A DNA stretch of 64,000 nt from Cucumis sativus (taxonomy: Eukaryota; Streptophyta; Magnoliopsida; Cucurbitales; Cucurbitaceae), in contig NW_022279570.1 in assembly GCF_000004075.3 (NCBI RefSeq), positions 1 through 64,000 on the forward strand, in the 5' to 3' direction. This document shows positions 9,923 through 22,399 of the stretch, one piece after another. The notes under the pieces were generated by a model, which searched no databases, was not told the DNA's origin, and was given only the letters and a program-made list of their open reading frames with translations. Both the position numbers and the translations under genes were made by a program. Position 1 is the first letter of the stretch; each line of letters begins with the position of its first letter.

Positions 9923-11815
9923 TGTAACGACCCAACTTTTCTAAGTAAGTCGAGGTCGTTAATTTTTTTTAACAAAAGACTTTGGTTGATACAAAACGAA
10001 ACGTAAGTCAATTTAAAAACAATACATCTTCAGGCCTGATTTTCAAATATTCAAGAAAACATAAAATAATACTGTTTGCAACAAACGTTTGTAAACTAAA
10101 TTTCAAATCAATCTTAAATAAGCGGAAGCAACTACACGTTTCCTATGGCATCACGCTTCCTTCCTGCCCCTCGCCGGTTTGCCGCCTTTATTACCTTTGC
10201 CTGAAAATTAAACATAAGAAGGGTGAGTATTTTAAATACTCAGTAAGAGACCCTCTACTGGTCTCGTCAGGGGAAAATAAATTGTTAAAGTTCTATTGGG
10301 ACACCCTGTACAGTCGCAGTCTTGTGATCCCGTAGGATACACATATCAGTCTAACGCCCCGAAGGACGTACATATCAGTCTGACGCCCCGAGGGACGTAC
10401 ATATCAGTCAAGTGTTCTGCAGAACACATATCAGTCAAATGCTCCCGAAGGTGCAAAAATAAATTGGTGATCCCGTGGGACACCTACAAGGTAATCATCC
10501 CAATACAACTTAACAATTTATCCCCTCATTCCATTCAACCCATCTTTCAGATACTTCAAAACATAGAGTTCCTTCTCTCAACAGTCAACTTATCTCACTT
10601 AGGTCATATGTCTGTCAATAACATACTAATACATCAGTCAATCAAACTATACAGTCAATACACCCCTCAGATCACCAGCACACAGTCATACTTTAGCGTA
10701 ACGACACCCAATCTAAACGACAATCACAAGATCGCATCTGCATCTCATACAAGCATAATCTACAATTTTCGTCCTGTCCACATCCACACACATATATATA
10801 TATTCCATGACAATCACAATATGCATTCCACATTAAGTCTACTTCAATTCCTATGCATATGTATATATATTTTCAGTCAATCCACAGTGTACATTCAGCA
10901 CCGAATCTACACCCATACGTGTATAAACATAAGTATCACCTCAACATCTTTACTCAGTCAAAGATAATCATTCAGACATACAATTCACAATCATAAGTGA
11001 GTCCAGTAGAAAATCCCTTACCTTCAAATTTGTTAAGCTCCTTAACCACGTTGAAGTCTATGAAGAACGAACCTAAACATTAAGACAATTTCTCAATAAT
11101 TCCCTTCAACGCATCAGTCATTTAAATTCAACCCAATGTGAATCTTTTTGCAACTTACCCAAATCTTCGCGAAAGAAATCGAGTAGTGGCTTTGCGAAGA
11201 GATGACGTGCGGCGGAGAGACCGTATACAGATGGCCGGAGAGTCGCGCGGCAGTGCAGACGACGGAGGAGAAGAAATCGGCGGCGGCTGGGCTGAAAACA
11301 GAGGAGAAAGGAGAGGGGAGACAGCCGGCGGTTACAGGTTCACGCGGCGGCCTTGCTTCGCGAACAGAGATGGCGGCCGACGGTTGCAGCGACGGAAGAG
11401 CAACGGCGCCGCAGATCTGGACTGGCAGCGGCGCAGTCTTGCTTCGCGGTGGGGCTGCGGACGGAAGAAGAAAATGGAAAGAAAGGATCGGCGGCTAGCT
11501 GCGGGACGGGAAGAAGAAGATAGAGGTGTGGTTGCGGCTGGGCTGCGGTTGGCTGCGGCGGGACGGGAAGAAGAAGATAGAGGCGGCGGCCGTGGAGCGG
11601 AGAAGAAAAGAGGAAGAAAAAGAAGAAAGAAAAGAGAAAGGAAAAGAGAAGAGAACGGGGGGGGGGGGCTGTGCAGCGCGCGAGAGAGAGAGAGAGAATT
11701 TCTTTTTCTTTTCTTTTTTTATTTAAATTAAATATAATTAAATAAATAAATATATATATATATATATAAAATAAAAACAAATATATATATATATATATAC
11801 CTTTGGGGCATTACA
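9923..11815 (-). repeat. Chromovirus 3' LTR (1893 bp)
   Basis: On the plus strand it begins TGTAACGACCCAAC and ends GGGGCATTACA. It differs from the LTR at 15458-17351 by eye only in homopolymer lengths (a G run of 12 versus 11, a T run near 11711, an A run near 11780). It contains a GC-rich GA-repeat segment (11190-11700) with long open frames and a TA microsatellite near its right edge. The open frames repeat identically in the second LTR, and I treat them as chance. Confidence 0.92.
10335..10445. repeat. Short tandem repeats inside the LTR
   Basis: Four degenerate units share CATATCAGTC followed by GCCCCGAAGGACGTA-like or CTCCCGAAGGTGC-like sequence, with a period of about 30-34 bp. The same array lies in the second LTR at about 15870-15980. 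The units belong to the LTR and are not a CRISPR array: they are few, imperfect and without distinct spacers. Confidence 0.75.
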
Positions 11816-11852
11816 TTCTTCCCTCCTTAAGAAACTTTCGTCCTCGAAAGTT

Positions 11853-13330
11853 TTACTCCTGAAATAACTCTGGATAACGAGTCCTCATCTCTTCCTCTCG
11901 CTCCCATGTCGCCTCTTCCATTCGATGGTTCCGCCACAAAACTTTTACTAATGGAATGCTTCTATTACGAAGCATCTTTACCTCCCTAGCCAGAATCTCC
12001 ACAGGTTGTTCTACATAGCTCAAATGCTCATCAATCTCCAAGGGTTCATAGTCCACTACATGAGACGTATCGGCCATATATTCCTCAACATCGAAACATG
12101 GAAAACATTATGGACTGCAGAGAGTGATGGTGGTAACGCCAAGCGATACGCCACAACGCCAACCCTCTCTAAGACCTCAAATGGTCCAACAAAACGAGGA
12201 CTTAACTTCCCTTTCTTCTCAAAATGCATAACACCCTTCATAGGTACTACCTTCAAGAATACCTTTTCTCCCACATCGAACTTAAGGTCTTTTCGCCGTA
12301 CATCTGCATAACTCTTCTGTCTACTCTGCGCTGTTTGCATACGTGTTCTAATCTTTTGAATAGCCTCATTAGTAGACCGAACTAATTCAGGTCCCATCAA
12401 CCTATGTTCACCAACCTCACCCCAACAAACAGGGGTTCTACAACATTTGCCATACAAAGCCTCAAATGGTGTCATACCGATGGTAGCCTGGAAACTGTTG
12501 TTATAAGAAAACTCCATCAAATGTAGATGAGAGTCCCAACTACCTGGAAACTCTATAACACAAGCTCGTAGCATATCCTCTAAAACTTGGTTCAAACGTT
12601 CAGTTTGACCATCAGTCTGTGGATGAAAGGCTGTACTAAAATCCAATCTCGTACCCATAGCAGTCTGAAGTCCCTTCCAAAACTTGGAAGTAAACCGTCC
12701 ATCCCTATCAGAAACAATCGATACAAGCACTCCATGCAGTCTCACAATCTCAGTTAAATACAACTCTGCCCACTTACTAGCAGTATAAGTGGATTTCCCT
12801 GGTACAAAATGTGCCGATTTCGTAAGCCTGTCTATGACAACCAAAATCACTGTGAAACCCTTCAGGGTCTTAGGCAGCCCTGAAATAAAATCCATCGACA
12901 CATTCTCCCACTTCTACTCTGGCACACTTAAAGGTTGTAACAAACCTGCTGGTTTCTGTCTAGGTGCCTTAACTTGCTGACATACTAAGCACTTACTAAC
13001 AAGATCTTCCATTTCTCTCTTCATATTACGCTAGTAACAAACTCTTTTCAGATCCGGATACATTTTTGTGCTACTTGGATGCATGAGAAATGGGAAACTA
13101 TGAGTCTCAACCAATAACCTTGTCTTAATTGCTTTTTCTGTTGGCACACATAATTCTCTCTCAAACATAAGTTCATCATCAAAGGATATGGAAAACTCCT
13201 TAACTTGCCCTACTTCTACTAGGCGATGCTTCTCAATCAAATAAGGATCAATGAATTGAACCACAAGAATTCTTTGTCTCAAGGTCGGATGTACTGACAA
13301 CTGAGCTAACTTTGAGGTGACTTCCCCCAC
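11853..13330 (-). pseudogene. Chromovirus integrase and chromodomain, unit 1
   Basis: The minus-strand frame 13330-13031 covers the RNase H/integrase linker. After a stop at CY*RNMKREM comes the zinc-finger end (CLVCQQVKAP), another stop, then the integrase core 12901-12056 with MDFISGLP, VIDRLTKSAHF, SDRDGRFTSKFW and HPQTDGQTERLN, that is the D-D-E core residues. The C-terminal domain (HNVFHVSMLRN) follows. A 1-bp deletion near 12080 relative to unit 2 shifts the frame before the chromodomain (VKVLWRNHRMEEATWE, 11853-12077). Confidence 0.88.
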
Positions 13331-15442
13331 TGAAACTACAATCTCAGCTCTCTCGTGGTTTTTTTTTGTCTAATGAAACCTGTCTGGTAATAAGTGCTGT
13401 CAAAATGTGATACTTTTCTACGAAGAGCACCAACTTCCACATTCACCTTACCTAGATGGTACAAAATCTCACAATCATAGTCATTTACTAACTGAAACCA
13501 TCTTTGCTATCTCATACTCAACTTCTTTTGAGTGAAGAAGTATTTTATACTCTTTTGGTTAGAAAATATCTATATCTTTTCATCATACATATAGTGCCTT
13601 CAAATCATTAATGTAAAAACCACAACTGTCAATTCCATATCATAAGTTGGACAATTTTCCTCACGAGGAGTACAAGCAACTACTTTAACTTGTTGAATAA
13701 GAATACCTTTTAAACTTTCCTAAAAGCATCACTATAAATTACGGAACATTCTGAACCATCATGTACGGTAAGCACGGGAGTTGTACAAGCTTCTGCTTAA
13801 GATCCTGAGCACTATCCTCATAGGCTTTGTCCCAAACAAACAGAGTCCCTTTTCTTAGTTAACTGAGTCAAAGGAGTAGCTATACGAGAAAATTCTTATA
13901 CAAACCGTTAGTAATAACTTGCTAACCCTAAAAGACTATGAACCTCACTGACTATGAAAAGTCGAGGCCAACTAGTAACAACTTCAATCTTTTGTGAGAT
14001 CCACATAAATGTCACCTCTAGATACCACATGGCTTGGAAAGATACTTGGCCTCATCCAAAACTCACATTTTGAAAACTTTGCATACAATTCGTTGACTCG
14101 AAGAGCCTCTAAAACCATGTTAAATGCTCCTCATGCGCTGTCTCTATTTTGGAATAAATTAAGATATCGTCAATAAATACAATCACGAAAGTGTCTAAGA
14201 GATCGTTAAACACTTTGTTCATCAAGTCGTAAACATTGTTTGAGCATTTGCCAACTCAAAAGACATCATAATGAACTCATGATGTCCATATCACGAACGA
14301 AAATCTGTCATAGGAATGTCACTGTTCTCTAATCCTCAACAAGTCATAACCTGAATGTAATTCAATCTTAAAGAACACGGACTTATTGCAGTTGATCAAA
14401 CAAATCCTCATTCATTGGTAAAAGATATTTATTCTTAACCGACACCTTATTCAACTTTCTACAATCAAAACATAAGTGCATCGACCCATCTTTCTTCTTA
14501 ATAAACAAAAATTGGTGCACCCCAAGATATCATACTTCGTCGAATGTAGTCCTTGTCAAACATTTCTTTCAATTGCACCTTCAAATCTTTCAACTCTGTT
14601 GGGGCCATTTTGTATGAAGCTTTAGATATAGGAACGAGTCTAACTCTATCTCAATAGGAAGACCAAATTCTGTTTAGCGCGGTAATCTTAGAAACTCTTC
14701 TAGACAAATATCATAATACTTTTTCACCACTGATTCAAATAACACAGAAACATCGACTTCTCTGGTGTCTACCACACTAGTCAAATACAACAGGTACCCT
14801 GGTCAAGCAACTTACTAACCTTCATAGCTGGGATAACTTTTAGCGAAATGATAGTTCCAACCTCTTTGTACTTGAAACAAGCCTCTGGAGAAGGATTAGA
14901 AACTACATTTTCGCTGAACATTTTATGTTTACATGGTTAAACTACATTCCAATTTTCAAACTCCAAACTAGTAACTTTTCATTCACGAGAAACTCAAAAT
15001 TGTTTCTTAAAGTCACATCAAGACAACCATGCTCATCTTCCTTGTTTCTTTTCCAATACCTCCATTCTAAAACCATTTAATGTGTTTCGTATAAACTTGA
15101 CCGTGTATTTAGTCCTCGTTAAAACCACCTACATAACTTATTTTTCTTAGATTTCCAATCACAAAACAGACAATTTCGCTAACAACGTCTTACTTTTCTA
15201 CTACTCGACCACTCCTTTGAACACCTCTACATGGCAACATTTTTCCTAAATTTCACCATTAAATCCTTCACCATTAAATCATAACATTCATGTAATTCTA
15301 GTTTAACTTAGGCAAGGTCATATACATAAACCATACATATAAGCATAAAGCATACCTGACGAGAGACGAAGGGTCGCGTTTGCCATAGGAACACAAAAAC
15401 ATAGACTTACATCGTAAGTCAGTCTACAGAACCTAAAACTTA
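13331..15442 (-). pseudogene. Degenerate RT/RNase H/protease region, unit 1
   Basis: The minus strand retains recognisable gypsy RT fragments. Examples are a SYKMAPTELKDLKVQLKEM-like segment near 14620-14570, a WGAP segment near 14520 and a degenerate catalytic neighbourhood near 14150. RNase H traces lie around 13560-13450. Stops and frameshifts occur every few dozen codons. No zinc-knuckle Gag was identified before the primer-binding site, which fits the short internal length. This region cannot supply polymerase. Confidence 0.7.
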
Positions 15443-15456
15443 GGCTCTGATACCAA
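15443..15456 (-). other. Primer-binding site of the chromovirus
   Basis: On the minus strand, TTGGTATCAGAGCC follows the 5' LTR after one base. It is complementary to the 3' end of plant initiator Met tRNA, the usual primer for Ty3/gypsy reverse transcription. It fixes the element's orientation as minus. The same site type flanks the LTRs at 1204, 41273 and 50818. Confidence 0.9.
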
Positions 15457-15457
15457 C

Positions 15458-17351
15458 TGTAACGACCCAACTTTTCTAAGTAAGTCGAGGTCGTTAATTT
15501 TTTTTAACAAAAGACTTTGGTTGATACAAAACGAAACGTAAGTCAATTTAAAAACAATACATCTTCAGGCCTGATTTTCAAATATTCAAGAAAACATAAA
15601 ATAATACTGTTTGCAACAAACGTTTGTAAACTAAATTTCAAATCAATCTTAAATAAGCGGAAGCAACTACACGTTTCCTATGGCATCACGCTTCCTTCCT
15701 GCCCCTCGCCGGTTTGCCGCCTTTATTACCTTTGCCTGAAAATTAAACATAAGAAGGGTGAGTATTTTAAATACTCAGTAAGAGACCCTCTACTGGTCTC
15801 GTCAGGGGAAAATAAATTGTTAAAGTTCTATTGGGACACCCTGTACAGTCGCAGTCTTGTGATCCCGTAGGATACACATATCAGTCTAACGCCCCGAAGG
15901 ACGTACATATCAGTCTGACGCCCCGAGGGACGTACATATCAGTCAAGTGTTCTGCAGAACACATATCAGTCAAATGCTCCCGAAGGTGCAAAAATAAATT
16001 GGTGATCCCGTGGGACACCTACAAGGTAATCATCCCAATACAACTTAACAATTTATCCCCTCATTCCATTCAACCCATCTTTCAGATACTTCAAAACATA
16101 GAGTTCCTTCTCTCAACAGTCAACTTATCTCACTTAGGTCATATGTCTGTCAATAACATACTAATACATCAGTCAATCAAACTATACAGTCAATACACCC
16201 CTCAGATCACCAGCACACAGTCATACTTTAGCGTAACGACACCCAATCTAAACGACAATCACAAGATCGCATCTGCATCTCATACAAGCATAATCTACAA
16301 TTTTCGTCCTGTCCACATCCACACACATATATATATATTCCATGACAATCACAATATGCATTCCACATTAAGTCTACTTCAATTCCTATGCATATGTATA
16401 TATATTTTCAGTCAATCCACAGTGTACATTCAGCACCGAATCTACACCCATACGTGTATAAACATAAGTATCACCTCAACATCTTTACTCAGTCAAAGAT
16501 AATCATTCAGACATACAATTCACAATCATAAGTGAGTCCAGTAGAAAATCCCTTACCTTCAAATTTGTTAAGCTCCTTAACCACGTTGAAGTCTATGAAG
16601 AACGAACCTAAACATTAAGACAATTTCTCAATAATTCCCTTCAACGCATCAGTCATTTAAATTCAACCCAATGTGAATCTTTTTGCAACTTACCCAAATC
16701 TTCGCGAAAGAAATCGAGTAGTGGCTTTGCGAAGAGATGACGTGCGGCGGAGAGACCGTATACAGATGGCCGGAGAGTCGCGCGGCAGTGCAGACGACGG
16801 AGGAGAAGAAATCGGCGGCGGCTGGGCTGAAAACAGAGGAGAAAGGAGAGGGGAGACAGCCGGCGGTTACAGGTTCACGCGGCGGCCTTGCTTCGCGAAC
16901 AGAGATGGCGGCCGACGGTTGCAGCGACGGAAGAGCAACGGCGCCGCAGATCTGGACTGGCAGCGGCGCAGTCTTGCTTCGCGGTGGGGCTGCGGACGGA
17001 AGAAGAAAATGGAAAGAAAGGATCGGCGGCTAGCTGCGGGACGGGAAGAAGAAGATAGAGGTGTGGTTGCGGCTGGGCTGCGGTTGGCTGCGGCGGGACG
17101 GGAAGAAGAAGATAGAGGCGGCGGCCGTGGAGCGGAGAAGAAAAGAGGAAGAAAAAGAAGAAAGAAAAGAGAAAGGAAAAGAGAAGAGAACGGGGGGGGG
17201 GGCTGTGCAGCGCGCGAGAGAGAGAGAGAGAATTTCTTTTTCTTTTCTTTTTTTTATTTAAATTAAATATAATTAAATAAATAAATATATATATATATAT
17301 ATAAAATAAAAACAAAATATATATATATATATATACCTTTGGGGCATTACA
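15458..17351 (-). repeat. Shared chromovirus LTR (1894 bp)
   Basis: It is the 5' LTR of the unit on its left and, by position and polypurine context (TTAAGGAGGGAAGAA on the minus strand at its right edge), the 3' LTR of the unit on its right. Sharing one LTR between two same-orientation units is the product expected from unequal LTR recombination or tandem duplication of a 5.535-kb segment. Confidence 0.9.
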
Positions 17352-19805
17352 TTCTTCCCTCCTTAAGAAACTTTCGTCCTCGAAAGTTTTACTCCTGAAA
17401 TAACTCTGGATAACGAGTCCTCATCTCTTCCTCTCGCTCCCATGTCGCCTCTTCCATTCGATGGTTCCGCCACAAAACTTTTACTAATGGAATGCTTCTA
17501 TTACGAAGCATCTTTACCTCCCTAGCCAGAATCTCCACAGGTTGTTCTACATAGCTCAAATGCTCATCAATCTCCAAGGGTTCATAGTCCACTACATGAG
17601 ACGTATCGGCCATATATTTCCTCAACATCGAAACATGGAAAACATTATGGACTGCAGAGAGTGATGGTGGTAACGCCAAGCGATACGCCACAACGCCAAC
17701 CCTCTCTAAGACCTCAAATGGTCCAACAAAACGAGGACTTAACTTCCCTTTCTTCTCAAAATGCATAACACCCTTCATAGGTACTACCTTCAAGAATACC
17801 TTTTCTCCCACATCGAACTTAAGGTCTTTTCGCCGTACATCTGCATAACTCTTCTGTCTACTCTGCGCTGTTTGCATACGTGTTCTAATCTTTTGAATAG
17901 CCTCATTAGTAGACCGAACTAATTCAGGTCCCATCAACCTATGTTCACCAACCTCACCCCAACAAACAGGGGTTCTACAACATTTGCCATACAAAGCCTC
18001 AAATGGTGTCATACCGATGGTAGCCTGGAAACTGTTGTTATAAGAAAACTCCATCAAATGTAGATGAGAGTCCCAACTACCTGGAAACTCTATAACACAA
18101 GCTCGTAGCATATCCTCTAAAACTTGGTTCAAACGTTCAGTTTGACCATCAGTCTGTGGATGAAAGGCTGTACTAAAATCCAATCTCGTACCCATAGCAG
18201 TCTGAAGTCCCTTCCAAAACTTGGAAGTAAACCGTCCATCCCTATCAGAAACAATCGATACAAGCACTCCATGCAGTCTCACAATCTCAGTTAAATACAA
18301 CTCTGCCCACTTACTAGCAGTATAAGTGGATTTCCCTGGTACAAAATGTGCCGATTTCGTAAGCCTGTCTATGACAACCAAAATCACTGTGAAACCCTTC
18401 AGGGTCTTAGGCAGCCCTGAAATAAAATCCATCGACACATTCTCCCACTTCTACTCTGGCACACTTAAAGGTTGTAACAAACCTGCTGGTTTCTGTCTAG
18501 GTGCCTTAACTTGCTGACATACTAAGCACTTACTAACAAGATCTTCCATTTCTCTCTTCATATTACGCTAGTAACAAACTCTTTTCAGATCCGGATACAT
18601 TTTTGTGCTACTTGGATGCATGAGAAATGGGAAACTATGAGTCTCAACCAATAACCTTGTCTTAATTGCTTTTTCTGTTGGCACACATAATTCTCTCTCA
18701 AACATAAGTTCATCATCAAAGGATATGGAAAACTCCTTAACTTGCCCTACTTCTACTAGGCGATGCTTCTCAATCAAATAAGGATCAATGAATTGAACCA
18801 CAAGAATTCTTTGTCTCAAGGTCGGATGTACTGACAACTGAGCTAACTTTGAGGTGACTTCCCCCACTGAAACTACAATCTCAGCTCTCTCGTGGTTTTT
18901 TTTTGTCTAATGAAACCTGTCTGGTAATAAGTGCTGTCAAAATGTGATACTTTTCTACGAAGAGCACCAACTTCCACATTCACCTTACCTAGATGGTACA
19001 AAATCTCACAATCATAGTCATTTACTAACTGAAACCATCTTTGCTATCTCATACTCAACTTCTTTTGAGTGAAGAAGTATTTTATACTCTTTTGGTTAGA
19101 AAATATCTATATCTTTTCATCATACATATAGTGCCTTCAAATCATTAATGTAAAAACCACAACTGTCAATTCCATATCATAAGTTGGACCATTTTCCTCA
19201 CGAGGAGTACAAGCAACTACTTTAACTTGTTGAATAAGAATACCTTTTAAACTTTCCTAAAAGCATCACTATAAATTACGGAACATTCTGAACCATCATG
19301 TACGGTAAGCACGGGAGTTGTACAAGCTTCTGCTTAAGATCCTGAGCACTATCCTCATAGGCTTTGTCCCAAACAAACAGAGTCCTTTTCTTAGTTAACT
19401 GAGTCAAAGGAGTAGCTATACGAGAAAATTCTTATACAAACCGTTAGTAATAACTTGCTAACCCTAAAAGACTATGAACCTCACTGACTATGAAAAGTCG
19501 AGGCCAACTAGTAACAACTTCAATCTTTTGTGAGATCCACATAAATGTCACCTCTAGATACCACATGGCTTGGAAAGATACTTGGCCTCATCCAAAACTC
19601 ACATTTTGAAAACTTTGCATACAATTCGTTGACTCGAAGAGCCTCTAAAACCATGTTAAATGCTCCTCATGCGCTGTCTCTATTTTGGAATAAATTAAGA
19701 TATCGTCAATAAATACAATCACGAAAGTGTCTAAGAGATCGTTAAACACTTTGTTCATCAAGTCGTAAACATTGTTTGAGCATTTGCCAACTCAAAAGAC
19801 ATCAT
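17352..19805 (-). mobile_element. Truncated second chromovirus internal region
   Basis: It repeats 11816-14268 at an offset near 5536 with very few differences (for example A/C near 13652 versus 19189, and a 1-bp indel near 19384). It breaks off inside the degenerate RT region at AGACATCAT, where an 18-bp re-copied segment and then satellite DNA follow. The 5' end of the internal region and the far LTR are missing. Confidence 0.9.
17389..18867 (-). pseudogene. Chromovirus integrase-chromodomain frame, unit 2
   Basis: The frame 18438-17389 is open for 349 codons. It covers the integrase core (VIDRLTKSAHF, SDRDGRFTSKFW, HPQTDGQTERLN), the C-terminal domain and an uninterrupted chromodomain-like end (VKVLWRNHRMEEATWEREEE), thought to guide insertion to modified histones. 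Upstream the same two stops as in unit 1 separate it from the frame at 18867-18568. RT is dead here too. It is the best-preserved integrase/chromodomain reading in the window. Confidence 0.88.
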
Positions 19806-19820
19806 CAAGTCGTAAACATT

Positions 19821-21856
19821 TTAGGTTAGATTGAGTTTGTTGCACTTACACACTTGGTTGTCATTTTGGGTCTTCAAGTGCTCTTTTCACACTTTTTGAA
19901 CTTTTTGGTAGTTTATTAGTTACGAACCTACACATAAGCTTTTTTAGATCATTTTGAAAGTTCAAGTGATACTTAGACACGTTTTGAACTCGTTTTAGGT
20001 TGGTTTGAAACTAAGTTTATTGACCTTACCCACTTGGTTGCCATTTTGGGTCTTGACGTGCTGTTTTCACACTTTTTGAACTTTTTGGTAGCTTATTAGT
20101 TACGAACCTACACATAAGCTTTTTTAGATCCTTTTGAAAGTTCAAGTGATACTTAGACACGTTTTGAACTCGTTTTAGGTTGGTTTGAAACTAAGTTTAT
20201 TGACCTCACCCACTTGGTTGCCATTTTGGGTCTTGACGTGTTGTTTTCACACTTTTTGAACTTTTTGGTAGGCTATGGGTTACCAAATTACACTTAAGCT
20301 TTCTTAGATCGTTTTGAAAGTCCAAGTGATACTTAGACACGCCTTGACCACTTTTTAGGTTGGTTTGGAACTAAGTTTGTTGCACTTGCACACTTGGTTG
20401 TCATTTTGGATCCTGGAGTGTTTTTTTTTTCCATACTTTTTGAACTTTTTGGTAGGTTATGAGTGACGAACTTACAAACAAACATTCTTAGGTCGTTCTG
20501 AAAGTTCAAGTGATACTTAAACACGACTTGAACATTTTTTAGATTTGTTTAAGACTAAGTTTGTTTCACTTGCATACTTGTTTCACAAGCATTTTGAACT
20601 TTTTGTTAGTTTATGAGTTACGAACTTACACTTAAGCATTGTTAGGTCCTTTTAAACACATTTTGTGTTTGTTTGGAACTATGTTTGTTACACATTTGGT
20701 TGACATGTTGGGTCTTGAAGTGCTTTTTTTCACACTTTTTGAAATTTTTGTAGGTTGTGAGTTACGAACTTACGCTTGAGTATTGTTTGGTCGGTTTGAA
20801 AGCTTAGACACGTTTTGACCTCTTTTTAGGATGGCTTGAAACTAAGTTCGTTGCACTTAGATACTTCGTTTCCGTTTTGGGTCTTGAAGTACTTTTTTCA
20901 CACTTTTTGAAATTTTGGTAGGTTGTGAGTTACAAACTTACATTTTAAGCATTGTTTGGTCGTTTTGAAAATTCAAGTGATGCTTACACACATTTTGATT
21001 ACATTTTAGGCTAGATTGCGTTTGTTGCACTTACACACTTGGTTGTCATTTTTGTTCTTGAAATTCTTTTTTCAACCTTTTTGGTAGATTATGAGTTACA
21101 AACTTACACTTAGGATTTGCTAGGTCATTTTGAAAACTCAAGTAATACCTAGACACGTTTTGAGCACGTTTTAGCTTGGTTTGCACTAAGTTTATTGCAC
21201 TTGCACACTTGGTTGCCATTTTGGGTCTTGTAGTGCTTTTTTCACACTAGTTGAACTTTTTTGGTAGGTTATGAGTTACGAACCTACACGTAAGATTTTT
21301 AGGTCGTTTTAAAAGTTCAAGTGATACTGAGACACGTTTTGAACTCGTTGTAGGTTGGTTTGAAACTAAGTTTGTTGACCTTACCCACCTGGTTGCCATT
21401 TTGGGTCTTGAAGTGCCCTTTTCACACTTTTTGAACTTTTTGGTAGGCTATGGGTTACCAACTTACACTTAAGCTTTGTTAGGTCGTTTTGAAAGTCCAA
21501 GTAATACTTAGACACGCCTTGACCACTTTTTAGGTTCGTTTGGAACTAAGTTTGTTGCACTTGCACACTTGGTTGCCATTTTGGGTCCTGTAGTGTTTTT
21601 TTCTTTTCCGTACTTTTTGAATTTTTTGGTAGGTTATGAGTGACAAACTTACAAGTAAACGTTCTTAGGTCGTTCTGAAAGTTCAAGTGATACTTAAACA
21701 TAGTTTGAACAAATTTTAGATTTGTTTAAGACTAGGTTTGTTTCACTTGCATACTTGGTTGCCATTTTAGGTCTCAAAGTGCATTTTCACACATTTTGAA
21801 CTTTTTGTTAGTTTGTGAGTTACGAACTTACACTTAAGGATTATTTGGTCATTTTG
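19821..21856. repeat. Satellite: about 12 monomers of ~180 bp, with higher-order order
   Basis: Monomers share TTTTAGGTTGGTTTGAAACT, CACTTGGTTGCCATTTTGGG, CACTTTTTGAACTTTTTGG and AAGTTCAAGTGATACTTAGA. The start block recurs near 19821, 19994, 20174, 20354, 20534, 20666, 20826, 21004, 21168, 21348, 21528 and 21712. Spacing is usually 160-184 bp, with one shortened interval of about 132 bp. Variant order repeats: the monomers at 20174-20600 are closest to those at 21348-21780, and 19821 is closest to 21004, giving a higher-order period near 1.18 kb. I do not recognise it as a named satellite. Open frames in it are chance. Confidence 0.92.
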
Positions 21857-22399
21857 GGGTTTTGGGGTTTTGGGGTTTTGTGGTTTTGGGGTTAGGGTTT
21901 AGGGTTTTGGGTTTAGGGTTTTGGGTTTAGGGTTTTGGGTTTAGGGTTTGATGGTTTGAGAGGTAGGGGTTGGGTTTCGAGGTTTAGAGTTTTCGAGCTT
22001 TTGAGGTTGGGGGTTGGGGGTTGGGGTTTGAGGGTTGGAAGGTTTGCGGTTTGGGTTTCCAGGTTTGGACTTTTCGAGGTTTCGAGGTTGGTGGTTTTGG
22101 CTTCAGGGTTTCAGGTTCAAGGTTCGAGGTTCGAGGTTCGAGGTTTAGGGTTCAGGGTTAGGGGTATTTAGGGTTTAGTGTTTAGGACTTTGGGTTCCAG
22201 TTTCGGGATTGAGGTTTGGGGTTCGTGGTTTGAGGTTTGGGGTACTTTGGGGTGTATGATTTAGGGGTTAAAGTTTAGGATTTATGGTTTGCGATTTCAG
22301 ATTTCTGGTTTAGGGTGCATGGATCGGTTCGGGGTTCGTGATTTCGAGATTCGGGGTGGAGTGTTTGGGGTTTAGGTTAGAGTTATAGGGCTGGGTGTT

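Larger units (their letters stand above)
9923..17351 (-). mobile_element. Ty3/gypsy chromovirus, complete LTR-to-LTR unit, minus strand
   Basis: 3' LTR 9923-11815, internal 11816-15457, 5' LTR 15458-17351. The primer-binding site is TTGGTATCAGAGCC on the minus strand (15443-15456), complementary to the initiator Met tRNA 3' end. The polypurine tract is TTAAGGAGGGAAGAA on the minus strand, next to 11815. Long LTRs plus a C-terminal chromodomain fit the Tekay/Del-type chromoviruses. The internal region is only 3.64 kb and no Gag was recognised. The rightmost LTR also serves as the left LTR of a second, truncated unit. No target duplication could be tested because the outer right end is lost. 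Confidence 0.88.

Noticed and set aside
10335..10445. Short regularly spaced repeats, considered as a CRISPR array
   Set aside because: Plant LTR internal repeats, few and degenerate, without spacer-repeat structure.
9982..10967. Frames of 117 and 223 codons, repeated at 15517-16502
   Set aside because: LTR interior with short tandem repeats; no motif, and the exact repetition reflects the LTR duplication.
11138..11780. Long overlapping frames on both strands (up to 197 codons) in GC/GA-rich DNA, repeated at 16673-17315
   Set aside because: They lie inside the chromovirus LTRs, have Arg/Glu/Gly-rich low-complexity readings, and change ends with homopolymer slippage between the two LTRs.
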